Shown: positions 13,304 through 26,458 of the stretch, piece by piece | How positions within the stretch are numbered: position 1 is the stretch's first letter | How the letters are laid out: each line of letters starts with the position of its first letter | Origin: Casuarina equisetifolia | Lineage: Eukaryota; Streptophyta; Magnoliopsida; Fagales; Casuarinaceae | Reading direction: 5' to 3' | Length of the DNA stretch: 64,000 nucleotides | Assembly: GCA_028551475.1 (NCBI GenBank) | Contig: CM052359.1 | Span: 25,483,583 to 25,547,582 of the forward strand | The notes under the pieces: generated by a model | The model's database searches: none | Told to the model about the DNA's origin: nothing | The model's input: only the letters and a program-made list of their open reading frames with translations | Position numbers and translations under genes: made by a program

Positions 13304-16300
13304 TTAGTATAAAATGTAATGAAGCATAGCTATCAGTAATAACAAAATTGCTAATGTTCTTCTAATAATCAGAGTAGAAGCTGCAGAAACATTGTGGGCG
13401 CCGACAGTATACGTTGTTCCAGGACCAGCCTGTACCTTAATGCTTGAAGAGCCTAAATAAAAGGTGAAGAAAGGAAAAAATGCATAAATGAGAGACTTAA
13501 TGAAAAGAGTGTGTGGCATGAAACATTGTATGCTCATGAACAATGAGTACTTTTATTTTTATGATAAAAAGGTGAAATAACATATGTTTAACGTGTTCTT
13601 TAGTCTTCATCTAAGAGGATAGTTTAGAACAATTTTACATCAAGATTAGCATCCTTGTGCCACTAGACTGAAATGGGCTTTATCAATTCTTATCAGAAGC
13701 ACGTCACAGATACTCATTTTATTCACTTTATTCTTCCCTATTTAATATATCCTCTTTGCTACTAACATACATGCCTTGGTTATACCAATATCCCTTAGTA
13801 CAAATTGGATTGTCATCCTTTTTCAGTCATACATCAACTAATCTCCATTGCACATGGCCGAACCATCTTAAAATATTTCATATAATGAAGAAATATATCA
13901 AGATGGGATTGGGTGGGGGGGGAAACAAACAAACAAAACAAAACAAAGAAGATAGAGACATTACAAAGAAATACTTATCACGAACCATGAAACTCTCTTT
14001 TAGTATGGCAAATTAAGAGAGCCGGGGGGGAAGCTTAAAGAAAAGAAAATACTTATGACATGCAATAAGACCCTATTCGAGAGAACAGAAAAATAAAGTT
14101 ATTGGTACGTCTGGTAAGTTTTGAAAATCTTTTGTATGTTTTGATTTAAAACTCACTTTTGAGATGATGGAAGTTAAGTGTTGTTGTCGAGATTTCCACT
14201 TTAAAAAATATCTAGTAGATCTTTTGGTTTTTAGTAATTTAAAGGGAGAGAGAGAGCGAGAGATGGTCATAGCAAATTTTTGAATTGTCAAAGTGATGAC
14301 CTACCTACAACAAAAATTAGGATAAGCAAGTATCATTCTCCACTTGAAAAGAGAAAGTATATGCTTTTTAAAATATTTATAAATGAATCATGAACTTACC
14401 TAAAGAATGATGTTGCTTTTTTTTAATTATTTTTGTTTTATTTCTTGTTAAGTTTTTTATATTGGTTTTTACCAAAATCTTTGTTAGTAATTACTAAGAA
14501 AAATAAAATAAAATAAAAAGACAAAAATACTTTTCAAAAAACTTACAAAACATTGCAAAATCTGACACTTTTATATCTCTCACTAGAGAATACTCAAGAA
14601 AGAGAATTAATTTGAGACATCAAATACAAAAGGATGTATACAAAACTATAGTTAACAGATCCAGCACAAAAAATAAGTTTCCAGACAATCATACTTATGC
14701 AAGACAAAATAAAACACAAAGGCATATAGGAAGAAAGTCATAACCAAGACTAAGAAATACAAAGTTAAAAACTAGAAAGTACTTACAGTTGTGTTCGGTC
14801 CATCCAATTGCTTGTGTTTCAAGATCATATAGAACTAGCCTATTTGAAAGCACCAAATCTGCAAGGGGAACAATAGTAGAAACTTTTTACTATAAAAATA
14901 AAGCATGCACCAACAAATATCCTTTTTCCATTTTATTTTTATAACATATTAAGAAATGATTATTCGACTTATCTATTCCCGAAATAACTTTAAGAACCTA
15001 CAATAAGAGTAGATTATTAAATTTAGCTAACTAGAGGAAGGCTTTTGTTTGAGTTGACACAGTAAGATACAATAGAGTTAAAAACAATTCTTAACAGCTG
15101 CCGAGTTGATCTCAGAAATATGATGTAGAGAAAGAAGATTGTCTTTTATAAAAAGCATTTTGGATGATCAGTTATTTTCTTTGTGCAACTATTAAAACAG
15201 AGCTACAAGCAAGATGCTGAACCTGAGGTATCATAAGAATCATTCATAGAATTCTAGCATATGCAGAAAAACTAGAAGAAGTAGAACTCTAAGACTCACT
15301 TCACAAATTGCATATTCTACATTAAATAACAAAATCAGTAGTTGATCAAATATAGTTCTAGACTGCACCTCCCAACAGAGTCATCTCACTTCCGTCCTTG
15401 GATTGTGCCCCACTATTCTGCCATCCAACACACCACACACTTTCCTGCAAAGGATTTTTTGAAAAAAAGAATTCTAATTAGCAAAGCGCCATAAAGAAGA
15501 ATAGGACCATTTAGCCATATAAATAATTCGTAAAAGTGCTTTGCAGTAACAGTAGGAAAACTTAATCTCACACAACTTCAATATAATCCCAGCTGGTAGA
15601 AATCAAAAATGAAAAGCATCTCACTCACAAGGTAGAGTATTAATGAAATATTACCAAAATATCACCAAAGAGTTTGATAAAATTTTCAAAGTACTGTCAA
15701 AAATCACTGTAGAACTCTTTTTTTAACAAGTAATTTTATTAACTAGAATCTGACACCATGGATAGGAGGTGAACATGATTATACAACATGGTAACTCGTT
15801 TGTTCTTTATTTGGTCAATGTAAACATACGTGCATATTGGAATGGGCTAGAGAAATATAAGCTTTCCCTTTTACTATTAAATTATACCTGACATAACGCT
15901 TAGATTTCAATGATTCACACAAACTAACGGATTGAGAAATAGAAACTTTCTCTCACTGTATTACATTATTCACATGTCAGAATTATACATTTAGTTGATG
16001 TAGAAATTAAACAAAACTACATTTAGGGCAACATATCATCTCTATTAGATTGATATCTACAACATTTGATCATAATAAATATGTAGAGTCTACTAGACAA
16101 ATCTATCTAAAGAAAAAGGATAGTTTTACTAGCAATTAAAGGAGCAACCAATGTACATAATTAATAAAAATGACAATCCAAAGAGTTACTGAAGATAAGA
16201 GCAACCAATGTACACAATTAATAAAAATGACAATCCAAAGAATTACTGAAGATAAGACAAAATATCAAGATGAGAGATGACCACAAAATTCAGGCAATTT

Positions 16301-19300
16301 ATAATTATTTCAGAGGACATGGCACATAGGCCAAGAAGGAGAGAGAAGGACATTGATAAGAACGAGAAATGTTGATCAGAGAGAGAGAGAGAGAGAGAGA
16401 GATGCAGATTTGAATAATGTCAGCAAATTGTTAAATAAGACCTAGATATAATTATAATTAAAATTTTGCTACTCCGTTTTCTTACCTTAATCTGGAATAG
16501 ATAATCATGAGGATAAACTGGTAAAGAAAGGGAACCATCAAAATTAAACGTGACTAGTGGAAATCCATCATCAATGCTGCAGGGCATAAAAAAGAGGAAA
16601 TCAGAGTTGTCTCTACAAAAGCCTGGATCACACAAGTTCAAATCCATCTGTGGGACTTCTTTTCTTTAATTATTACAGGGCAAATTATATTTGTGCAGAA
16701 GTTATGATATATCATCGGTATGACAGTTCAATGCATTCAAGTTTATATAATATACAACAAATCAAGATCCACCTCATAATAATATGAATCAAGTAATAGA
16801 AGTTATTAATTTATCAAGATCTATTTTTTTGTTGGCTCATCATTAGTCATACCATACAAATGCAAAAACCAAAATCAGCTAAAAGACAAAAGAAAGAACG
16901 AAAATATAGCAATTATCACACACCTCGAAAACCAATTGATATCAAGCAAAAGGAAAGAAACAAGAGACTGGAAACTATAACTTAAAAATATTTGATACTC
17001 CAAAGTCGCCATCAAGTAATAATTTTAAAAATAAAGAAAAAGGTCAAGTAGCCTTCTGTAAGACTTTGGCAGATGAGTTTTCTACTGCACAAAGCACTAG
17101 CAGAACTCAGCAAATTTTCTACACTCCTTAACTAATCAATCATCCTCATCCTCCCATCTTGATTGCTAGAATCATATCCAATTTTTATGCCAGTAGAAAA
17201 TTACCACATTCTACTTTCTATCAGTCCTAACTTAGGCATGCAAGTCCTTACAAATTCTCTCATAACTAAATGATAGAAATCTTCATGAGCGGTAAAGCAA
17301 CTTTTATGGTTATTGCTGTGGGATTTTATAAACTTGGTAAATCCAGTAATTATGACTTTTGAGCGGACAGACTTTCCTCCAAAGCTTTGGATCCTCGAGT
17401 GTTCATCAAAATAGTAATCTTCTAAAGATCAACAATTCGTTCAAAGTTAAGTCTTATATCCTTTCTATATGTTAGACATTTTCATTCTCAATCCTTTTTT
17501 AACTGGATTTTTTCATGTAAATCTAAGTTCCAGAACATGTGAAATAAATCTCATCAATATATTGGTAAAATGCAAATCAGCTTCTTCATGGATCAACAAA
17601 AAAATTATACTGCATGAATTGAATTTTTATTCAACCTCTATACTAGCAAGAGACAATAAAGCTCAATCTTGTAAATTAAAATCATTAGCAGCTTCAGTTG
17701 ATGCCTTACTTTCCACCGTACTGGAAACAAGTAAACTGGTCTTCAACAGTAAATAATTTCAATCCAGACTGTCCAGCGGTAACCTGAATGCATAAGAAAC
17801 GGAATGCAAATGACAATAAATAATTCTCGAAGAAAACCACAAATGAATGTACGAATCTCAAAGAAAACCTCAAATGAAGGTAAGGGAAGGAATCTAATAT
17901 ACCTCATTCATCAGTGCAGTATAAACCAAATCTGGAAGATAAGCCAGTGTTGTACCACTGTCAATTATGGTTCCTTTTCGAGACCCAGCATCAAATATAT
18001 CTGAAGGAAGGTTTAGAACGGTACTACCCACCTCAATGTCCTTCAATTGAACGTTGTAGTGTGCCCTAAGATTGTAGATAAAAATACAGTTATGACAAAA
18101 TTCATAAGCCAACAACCAACTTAACAAGGGAACTAGAGCCTGAAATTAGTATTTAAAAAAATCAAGATAACAATTGACAGAAGTTTGAAAAAAAAAAAAT
18201 CAACAACTTTTAGTAATTCAAACTTCACACTGAACTCAATAGTGACCCTGATGATTCAGGTTCCTAGCCATGCTGCAAATAGTAAACGTGGGGGAGACTA
18301 CCATATCCCTTTTTCTTCCTTCTTTTTCTTTTATCAAGGGGTTCTTCCCCTATAAAAAATAATTCATAGCGTCCACAAGAAAACAGTGCTTCAAATCTTA
18401 ATTTGCACCTTTTCCTGAAAGATCAAGCTTTATACTCAACAAAATCTCCATCTAGATACCTATGACTGTTTCAGTGCATGATGTCATAGACAAGTACAGA
18501 ATCACACCTTATTATGAGGTATAAACCTTCCAGTTAGTTACACACACCACAGAATATCAAAGTAGTTAATTTGTTAAGAAGCATCCTGATTCTTTAGGAC
18601 CAGGATACTATCCCCCTCAACTAGTGTGTGTCAGATAACCAAATCCCTAGGTCCACCATTCTACAGTCATTTGGGCACTAAAGAAGGTTACTCATTTAAA
18701 TACTGGGGAGAAAAACCATCACACATATTCCCAATCGTTGGAATAGTAGAGAGATGGTATATTACTAACATCAAGCAAGTGGCCTGTAAGACCCTGAATT
18801 GCTCGAGCTAACGAATCCAATGATTGACAGAAGAGACACCTTCAAACAGATTGAGATAGTCCAATGGTTGACAATTTGCAAGGCAATGAAAATGGACAAA
18901 CACCTCGGCCTGGAAATCAGACCCCAGCCATCTAGACCTGAAAGGTGACATCCACCCATAGTCCACCACAAAGATTCCTCACACCCATTTCAAGATTTGT
19001 CAAGAAACCAGACATAAATCGAAGATCTTGCAAAGTACATGATTCCCTAACATCTTGATGAAGCACACCGTAAAAAGATAGTTGAACTCCCATTTCTGAT
19101 CCCCAAAAGATCAGAAATACATACTGGCTTTTGTAAATACATCAACCTGTAAAGTTCAATTTCTCTTTTGCATGCATCACAGAAACCTCAAACTCTTTCA
19201 CCAAGACATCACCATTTGTAAAAAAGGAACTTTGTTTTGATCAAAACGTGTTTACCATGAACTGTCATTATAATCAGATACCCAGTTAGATTTAGTGAAG

Positions 19301-22300
19301 ATGTTTAAAACGCTTTTCCAAAATGACCAATATGGAGGAAAATAAACTCAATTAAAAACATAACTTTCTTGGGAAGTGGAAGGAGTATTAAGACAGTTAA
19401 ATGCCTTCTACCTTAAAGACAAAATAACTATGATCAGTCGGTCCAAGAATCTCTGTTCTTCACACTTTTTCAACTTAAGATAAATTATACTATAACTGTA
19501 AAATGTCAATCATTACTCCATGCAGCAGCTCTACATTCCTCACATGTAAGTCTATTGATGATATCTCTATGAGACATTCAAGACACAGACAAGTCAAATG
19601 GTGATAATTTATGAGACATTTTAATCATTTTCATGGGAAAGTAAGTAAGCTACCTACTAGTATAACAAGCATCAGCTAAGTTTGAATTGTTTCATTAAAA
19701 AACTTTCTTATATTCTGAAGAAAGTAGAAACATGAACATAAATGATAAATGTTCACGATTCACACTTCCAGGAGGACTAGGAGTGCAATATTCTCATTTT
19801 TCCCTAAATTCTCCTCCTCTGTTTTATCTGAGAATTCAAAAGTTGATACAGGTCACATTTGCAGTGTGGTTATCAACTTTTTGCTTACATTGCTAACATA
19901 ACCACAAGGCTCTGTACTTAAGATGATAAGGCATTCAAGAACTCATGCTTTCAAAAGCATCTTATGGCAAACTCTTTCCATAATCTGAAATTTCTGTATA
20001 AAATGAATTGTGATCTCTACCCCATCCAAACTTTTGCAAGGGATTTTAGGTCACTATAAAAATAGGCATGGAATTAGATCGAATTAAACATCAGAAATGA
20101 AAATCATGAATCCTAAAACAATAGAAGAAGAAAAGGCAAAAGGCAACAATCTATATAAAAGTAAAGACAAAATGAGAATAGGAAAAACTTAAATCATATG
20201 CAATGGCATTGTTATCAAAAGAAATGTAAAGAAATTCAAAATAAATAATATCTCTAGATACTAACAGGAATCAATCATATTACTTATAACTAGCATAATC
20301 AAAAAGATACTATGATAGCAACACGTACTGATTTGCTATCAGTGGCGTTGTGTTCACTTTTGGCTCCACTACTTGCCCAATAGCAAAGATTCCACCTCCA
20401 TTTACGTTATCCAAGCAGTGCGCAAACATCTTTTTCACCTTTCCTGCTGAAGCTAGCTGTGAAATCATGGATGAATTTGCTTGTCCAAAACCAATTATGC
20501 CATCAAGTGCTTCAGAGGATGAGCCAAGCTCCCCGGATTGCTTAGCTCCACACCTTCACAAGAAAGGATCTTTCAATATCTAGTAACAAGGATAGACAGT
20601 GCTAACTGAAGGAGCCATTTCAGAACCAAGAAAAAACAAACAGCCCCTTAGCAGTGTTCTTGGATTAAAACTTGTGATAAAGCTCATAAGAAACATATAG
20701 GAGGGCACTGAAAACAAACTAAAAGGAAGTACATGATTAAATGGTTTAATTACTGCTGATTTCTCTCCATATGTTATGATACCTTGGTATGGGTGGCAAG
20801 AAACAATATTGATGTCTCAAAATACTTGCTGAGAAATATACCGTGGAAATAGATATCTTAAAATAACACAATGAAGTAAATCAGGAAGAATATGCAAAGA
20901 AAAGGGAAAAGATTTAACCTATTATGTAAGTCTGTGAAAAAAGTCAAAAGCGAAAAATAAAAGTGAAGTACATTGGATGATGCACTGGACCTGCCATGCA
21001 ATATTGCAGAAACCATCGAAGTGGTATAATACTACATGGCAGTCATAGCAAAAAGATATTGACAGATTTCTCATTATCAGGAGATTCTACTTTAGCTAAA
21101 CTTTTCTATATCACTTGACATCTTTCAAATATAAAACCTTGGATTTGATAAAAGAAAGATATTAACTGTAACGGATAAATAGGTGCACAGGCAGAATTGA
21201 AAGGACGTAGATCTAGGGTTCAAGTTTTCTGCATGGATGCAAGAAACAGATATCGTATCTATATAATAATGGATGGTATCTATAGTTTTCTATGATTATA
21301 GCATTGAACCACCATACAACCCACCCAAATACTATAGTCCCATTTGCTGGAGCTGTCTGACGGTTTCCCGTAACTTGCTGAAGATGAATATCATCCTTCA
21401 CAAAGTACCCAGCAGTTGTGCTCCCATCTCCATAAGCAACATTGTATTGACAAGGCAAGCCAGGTCCGCAACCAGGAAGCGGACCACCATTTGTGGAAAT
21501 GCAAAAGGCTTGATCACAAGTAACTAAACTTGCACTAGAGGAGCCCTTTGTGTCGTATAGTGTCAGATCTATCTGCAGTAGAATAATCGTAATAAAAACC
21601 TTTCTCCAACAAACAATCAATATAATTTGGGAAACTTGAAATTACATTCATATGGACATATATATGCATCAAAATGTGTATGCTTCCATTCTGAGAAATT
21701 GAGTCTCAATTCAAGATCTAAAGATAGAGGTGCATACACCAAGACCACTTTTCTTGGGACACTTGCTGCATTCAATGCAATTCACCCATAGAATGTCACT
21801 TCCTGTATCCACTTGCACGTAGTAGTCCTTTGAAGGAGACCCAATCCCAATTTTAGCAAAGTACAGCCTACAACAACCAAAGTAAACCGTCAAAGAGTAT
21901 ATAGGCAATAGGAGAATGAGGCCTTTTTACTCTTCTAGATGATATATCCATGTTCAATAAAAGAGTTAAAAAACGAGGACAGCATCAGATAGAAATTATG
22001 AAGGAAAAGAGAAACTCTAGAACTATGATATTTGAGTCAGAACCGATTCAGTCAGTTCAACCTTGAGCAACTACTAGCTCAACTAGGCTGGATTTCCTAT
22101 TCTCTCTGCACCAAAACAGACAAATGGCACCAACTTACATCAAGTCACAAAATATTCAATCGACATTACCAATTAAAATCTTAAATCAATAGTTCTAGAA
22201 ATGAAAAATTAAGGGAGATTAGCATTATATATAATGCAACCAACCTAGTAGATATAACAACATAAATAAACTGTAGCCATCAGAAGCAAAACTTAATAAA

Positions 22301-22414
22301 CGAATAACATTTAAAATAAAAAAATATATGGTCGAGTAAGAATCCCTTAATTCTACCTTACGTTAACCAGAAAAACCAACAACTCCAAGAAACGACAGAA
22401 AGAGAGGGGCTCGG

Positions 22415-22454
<40 letters not shown>

Positions 22455-23004
22455 TATCTGAACCAAATAGTCAGAAAACCAAAAACACAATGCTTTCCCA
22501 AGAAACCAATTTCAACCAATTGTATTAAATTATCAACAAATGTTTCCACAATTGTCATAAGAAAAAAAATTCTTCAAACCAACGAGAGCTGAAACAAGCA
22601 TTAAGAACGCCAAGAAAGAAAGCCCAAAACATATATGCGATCGAGTCTGACACAGAAATAAAAGCAGTAGGATTACCACTAATAGAAAAAAGGCATAACT
22701 ATCAACCCCAGCTAAAGTCGTTAACGAAATGAATCAGAAAGAAATATAGAACAGCAACAAGCAACAAAATAATCCCAGAAACGAACCCAGATTCCGAAGG
22801 CTGACCGTTGCCACCCAATTCCAGATCCACATCGAAGAGAAATCTACCGTGACGGCGCCTATCATGTGCTTTGAATGCACTCAAGCTCCGTTCCCGTCCC
22901 TTAAACTTGTGATGCACTGGGAAGACGATGTTGGCTCTGACTACATCAACGGCAAGGAAAGAAGCCGAAGAAAGAAGCATCAAGCACACCAAGCGGGGAT
23001 CCAT
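13304..23004 (-). CDS. Aspartic protease (A1 family), array copy 3, complete with GPI-like tail
   Basis: Best-preserved member of the array, 481 aa, A36/A39-like. Ten exons: 23004-22787, 21867-21738, 21572-21325, 20553-20329, 18065-17903, 17783-17710, 16576-16486, 15444-15369, 14858-14787, 13452-13304. Exons 2-10 have exactly the same lengths as in copy 2. Start is Met 23004, giving a hydrophobic signal (LVCLMLLSSASFLAVDVV). Catalytic motifs are VDTGSDILWVNC (D93) and IIDSGTTLAYLP (D309). The Cys-rich N-terminal-lobe insert (CIECSKCP...) and the flap region YGDGSTTAGYFVKD are intact, as are VYPHDYLFQ and WCVGWQNSG. The C-terminus ends in a hydrophobic tail (LAILLLLIAMLHYILY) typical of a GPI signal. 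Family members in Arabidopsis act in pollen and ovules; whether that holds here is unknown. Introns are long, the largest being 20328-18066, and contain duplicated sequence and microsatellites. Confidence 0.9.
16143..16256. repeat. 57-bp tandem duplication in an intron of aspartic protease copy 3
   Basis: Two near-identical units, 16143-16199 and 16200-16256, each beginning AGCAACCAATGTACA and ending ACTGAAGATAAG, with only a few substitutions between them. Confidence 0.9.
16378..16402. repeat. (GA)n microsatellite
   Basis: Twelve or so GA units inside an intron of aspartic protease copy 3. Confidence 0.9.
22417..22450. repeat. (GA)n microsatellite
   Basis: Seventeen GA units within the first intron of aspartic protease copy 3. 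Confidence 0.9.
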
Positions 23005-23307
23005 CCCAACCGAGACCCGCAAGGATGGAACGCAATTGGCCCAAGTGGAATCCCGGGCCTCCCTGCCAAGACGACGGCAAGTTGCGAGCGACGAAGCAAG
23101 GATGAAAACCGAGAGAAAAACGAGAGGCAAAACCGAAAAAAGAGAGAGACAAAAGCGGATTCAACGTCGAACTTTCACACCTCTTGTTTTAGAAAATTGC
23201 CGCGTTGAAACCACTGGTCTTTTTCGTCCGTTGCTCTTCTGGATTTGGAGTGGGGTTTCTCTCTCTTTCCCTTTCACACGCTCTGAACCACAATACCCTG
23301 TTTCTAA

Positions 23308-23333
23308 TTCCTTCCTTCCTTCCTTCCTTCCTT
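23308..23333. repeat. (TTCC)n microsatellite
   Basis: Six consecutive tetranucleotide units upstream of aspartic protease copy 3. Confidence 0.9.
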
Positions 23334-24238
23334 AGTTCGCACCTTTTATTGCCCACGTTCTTCCCCCCTCTCTCTCTCCTCGCAAGTCCCTTTCTTTTTC
23401 CCCGTATTATCTATCTTTCACCATCTGACATCCTCCCCCCATCCAAGTCCTCCATTACCAGCAAAGAATCCAATTTTCTTCCCCACTCGCGTTGACTTCC
23501 ATGAATCGTCCCTGTTGCATTATGAATTTAGATTAAATAGATAAACTTTATCTTTTTGTCCTCAAAAATGAAAAAAGAAAACACTGGAACATCATTGACT
23601 AGGATAACATTCTGACGTAATTAGCACGTGGAAGCAGCTGGGTTTAGACCAATTTAACAGTCCAACAGTGGGAAGAACCTTAGCCATTAAGGTTCCATCC
23701 GATGCATGATGCATTAATTTATTGATCTACCGTCGCCGGTGGGATGTTTGAGGGCAATGCGGATTTTTGAAGTTTTTTGAACAAATCTTAAGAGGTGACG
23801 TCTTTTGAAAGTAGTAGGTAGGATATAGAAATAATGTGGATCAGATTCGTCTCAGAATGGGAAATCGCTTCATTGGGTAGACAAAAACCTTCGTTGAGTT
23901 TCTGGATGCTTACTCAGGGACGGACGGCCTCTAGATGTTCCTGCAAGATAAGACAAATGGCAGGTTGAAAGTTCCTTTGGTTTTAGCTTGTGACAAAGTA
24001 TAAACAAAAACATTACAAATTTGTCACCACTTGAAATAGATCGGTACTTGGGGCTTTTAACATGATCGTTGACGATCATTCTTTTTTTTTTTTCTAAGAT
24101 AACATGATAGTATTACCTTAATAAATTTGATTAATATCAATAAAATTAAACATAATAATCATATTTCATATAAGTAAAAATGACAAAATATAATCTTAAT
24201 CCTCATAAAAAAAATTAGTCACTTACATATTAAGTGAC

Positions 24239-24347
24239 CATTTTAAAAAAAAAAAAATTATTATAAACTCACGCGCCTGAAGGAAGGGGGACGGGGTTCG
24301 AACCCACAACCAGTAGGATAGTCAGTTAAGGTTTGGCTCAGAGAAAG
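24239..24347 (-). mobile_element. Short tRNA-derived SINE-like insertion with target-site duplication
   Basis: A ~109-base insertion is bracketed by a 16-base direct repeat, TTACATATTAAGTGAC at 24223-24238 and TTACATATTAAGTAAC at 24348-24363 (one mismatch), as expected for retroposition. On the minus strand it contains GGTTCGAACCC, a match to the RNA polymerase III B box, preceded by a tRNA-like stretch (GACTATCCTACTGG), and it ends in a run of T. A T-rich 3' tail is known in the plant Au family of SINEs, though family membership cannot be settled by eye. Confidence 0.7.
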
Positions 24348-26458
24348 TTACATATTAAGTAACTATACATGAGTAAAATAAAAAGATGAAATATATTAGG
24401 TAACACATTCATTTAATTCTATGATAATTAATAATTACCTAATTTTAAATGACTTATCACAGACAATTAAATACGAATAAGACAATGTGCCAAACTAGTC
24501 GAAAATTGTTACATTTTGAATGAAGTGACCATAATTTACAAGATGATTTACTATCACATTTCTCTTATGATGCACATGATTTTTAAGTGCATTAATTATC
24601 ATTTTAAGTTCAAATTTTGATATATGAGGGAATATAAATAGGGCAAAAGTAGGTTATGGTAAGTAGGTCATTGGACATCAAATGCGAAGCTTGATAAAGT
24701 TGTCACAATTTGGTTTCTAACTAATCAACAAATTTAGACCTTTTAACAAGATGATTGGGGAGTACAACAAAAGTTACACTTTTCTTAAAGAATGAGAAGT
24801 GGAGTTTCATTTGGCCTTCTAAAGCCCAAATCCTAGTGGAAGGTAATGGATGCTTAGTGCATGCACATTTTGTAAAGGGAACGTGTGCATGAACCTAGCT
24901 GCCATTAATAACTTAAGATCTAAATCACTGAACTTTTGTTTGACAATAATCATTTAAAAAGAAGTGCTAACTTATTTTATGCTAGGTTTTGACGGCCCCC
25001 TGAGGCAAAGAACAAAAGGAGAGAGATGAAAAGGTACAAAATTGCAGAACAAGTACGCTTATCCAGAGCCTCGAAACCTGCGCAGCCCACTGGGTTCAGG
25101 CATGGGGTCAAGTTTTGCCGTTTTGCGAGTGTTTTGGGGCGCCGGCCATTGGCCACTGATTGGGACGCTTACGTCTACGCCTTTTGGGAAGGCATCGAAA
25201 TATGAAAGTAAAAAGATGTTTTGGGTTGTGTGGCTGTGGGCCTAGTTGTGAAATGGGTTGTTGGTAGTAAATTGGGTTTTTGTAATAGGAAGAAACAGTG
25301 CGTTAAAAGTCTTATAAACATGTAAAAAGGGGTAGATGTTCTAGGAATGAATCATAAGAAGATTTTGGATTTTCTTTGTTGCCTTTGCTTAGTTTCAATT
25401 CATAGCTTTGGATCTCTCTTCTTCCAATTCCAACGTTATTGGTTGCAGTTAGAGACATTTCTAACCCCTCCAACCAATGGAGGATTTTTCGATGATAAGG
25501 TGTGTTACTTATTAACAAGCTACATATGCTTATAATTGACAAGATGATTTGTGATTGTATTTTATTCATAGTAAACATGTTGCATGATCACTTTTGAATA
25601 GATTATTGATAAATATTTATAAAAACATACTCTAATTTTCAAAGGCTCCTCTATTTTGTAAGTAAACATTGAACCAAATAAATATTTGGGGGTTGAAGAT
25701 CTTAGTCATTTAATTTTTTTCATAAATACAAATTTTTTAAAAAAAATACTAAATAATGTGAGGATTACATGATATGAATACTTTCTTTTCCTTTATTTAG
25801 ATAATATTGAAACAAAATAATAAAAACGGCCCTCTTAACTTTCAATTAAAAAGAAGCCTAAAAATTAATAATATTCCTCAAATAATTCATGTGGTCTACC
25901 TCCCAATTTATGTGGAGGACACAAAAACTAAACCCCAAATGACAAAAATATCACCCAAGACTTTTGCAACTACACGTCTCATCTCGGCTGTTTTTGTCTT
26001 TTTCCCAAGCCTAAAATCATTCTGTCCCCTTTGTTTCCCCGTCAGCGTCAATTCTTTCAATACCCCTCAACATCCACAAGAAATATCATCGAATGACCAA
26101 GAGCCGCCATAGATATTTACATGACACCAAAACCGGAAGGCCCATTTGGTCTTTTCAATCACTCCCATTTTACACACAATCAAAAGGGCATTTTCGTCCT
26201 TATGCCCAGGATCGAATGGGGCATATCCAATAACAGGATACCACTTATCTGCACTTTCCATTGTCCGTTCAACCACATTTCCGTCTTCCCAAGAACGCCC
26301 CCGCGTTTTTCGTAGCACATCAGAAGCAGAAGGTTAGGACAGTCTTTTCGTCAATCTACATAACAAGCTCTCCCTCCCTCCACATTTTCTCAGCAAAATT
26401 ACCCACGCGCTTCGGAGCCACTCACTCCTTAACAACCCCGGCTTTCCGTCCGTGATCG

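Larger units (their letters stand above)
23005..26458. promoter_or_regulatory. Divergent intergenic region between protease copy 3 and thioredoxin f
   Basis: The left part (23005-23500) is the upstream region of the minus-strand protease and shares the block at 23189-23208 with copies 1 and 2, with TCTAAAACA (minus strand) where copy 1 has its TATA box. A TTCC repeat follows at 23308-23333. The middle part holds a short tRNA-derived SINE-like insertion (24239-24347). A GC-richer patch at 25060-25250 has no supported gene. The last few hundred bases before 26459 are the promoter and 5' leader of thioredoxin f. Confidence 0.5.

Noticed and set aside
24280..24320. tRNA gene suggested by GGTTCGAACCC
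   Set aside because: No cloverleaf with paired acceptor stem or anticodon arm can be drawn; the target duplication points to a SINE-like insertion instead.
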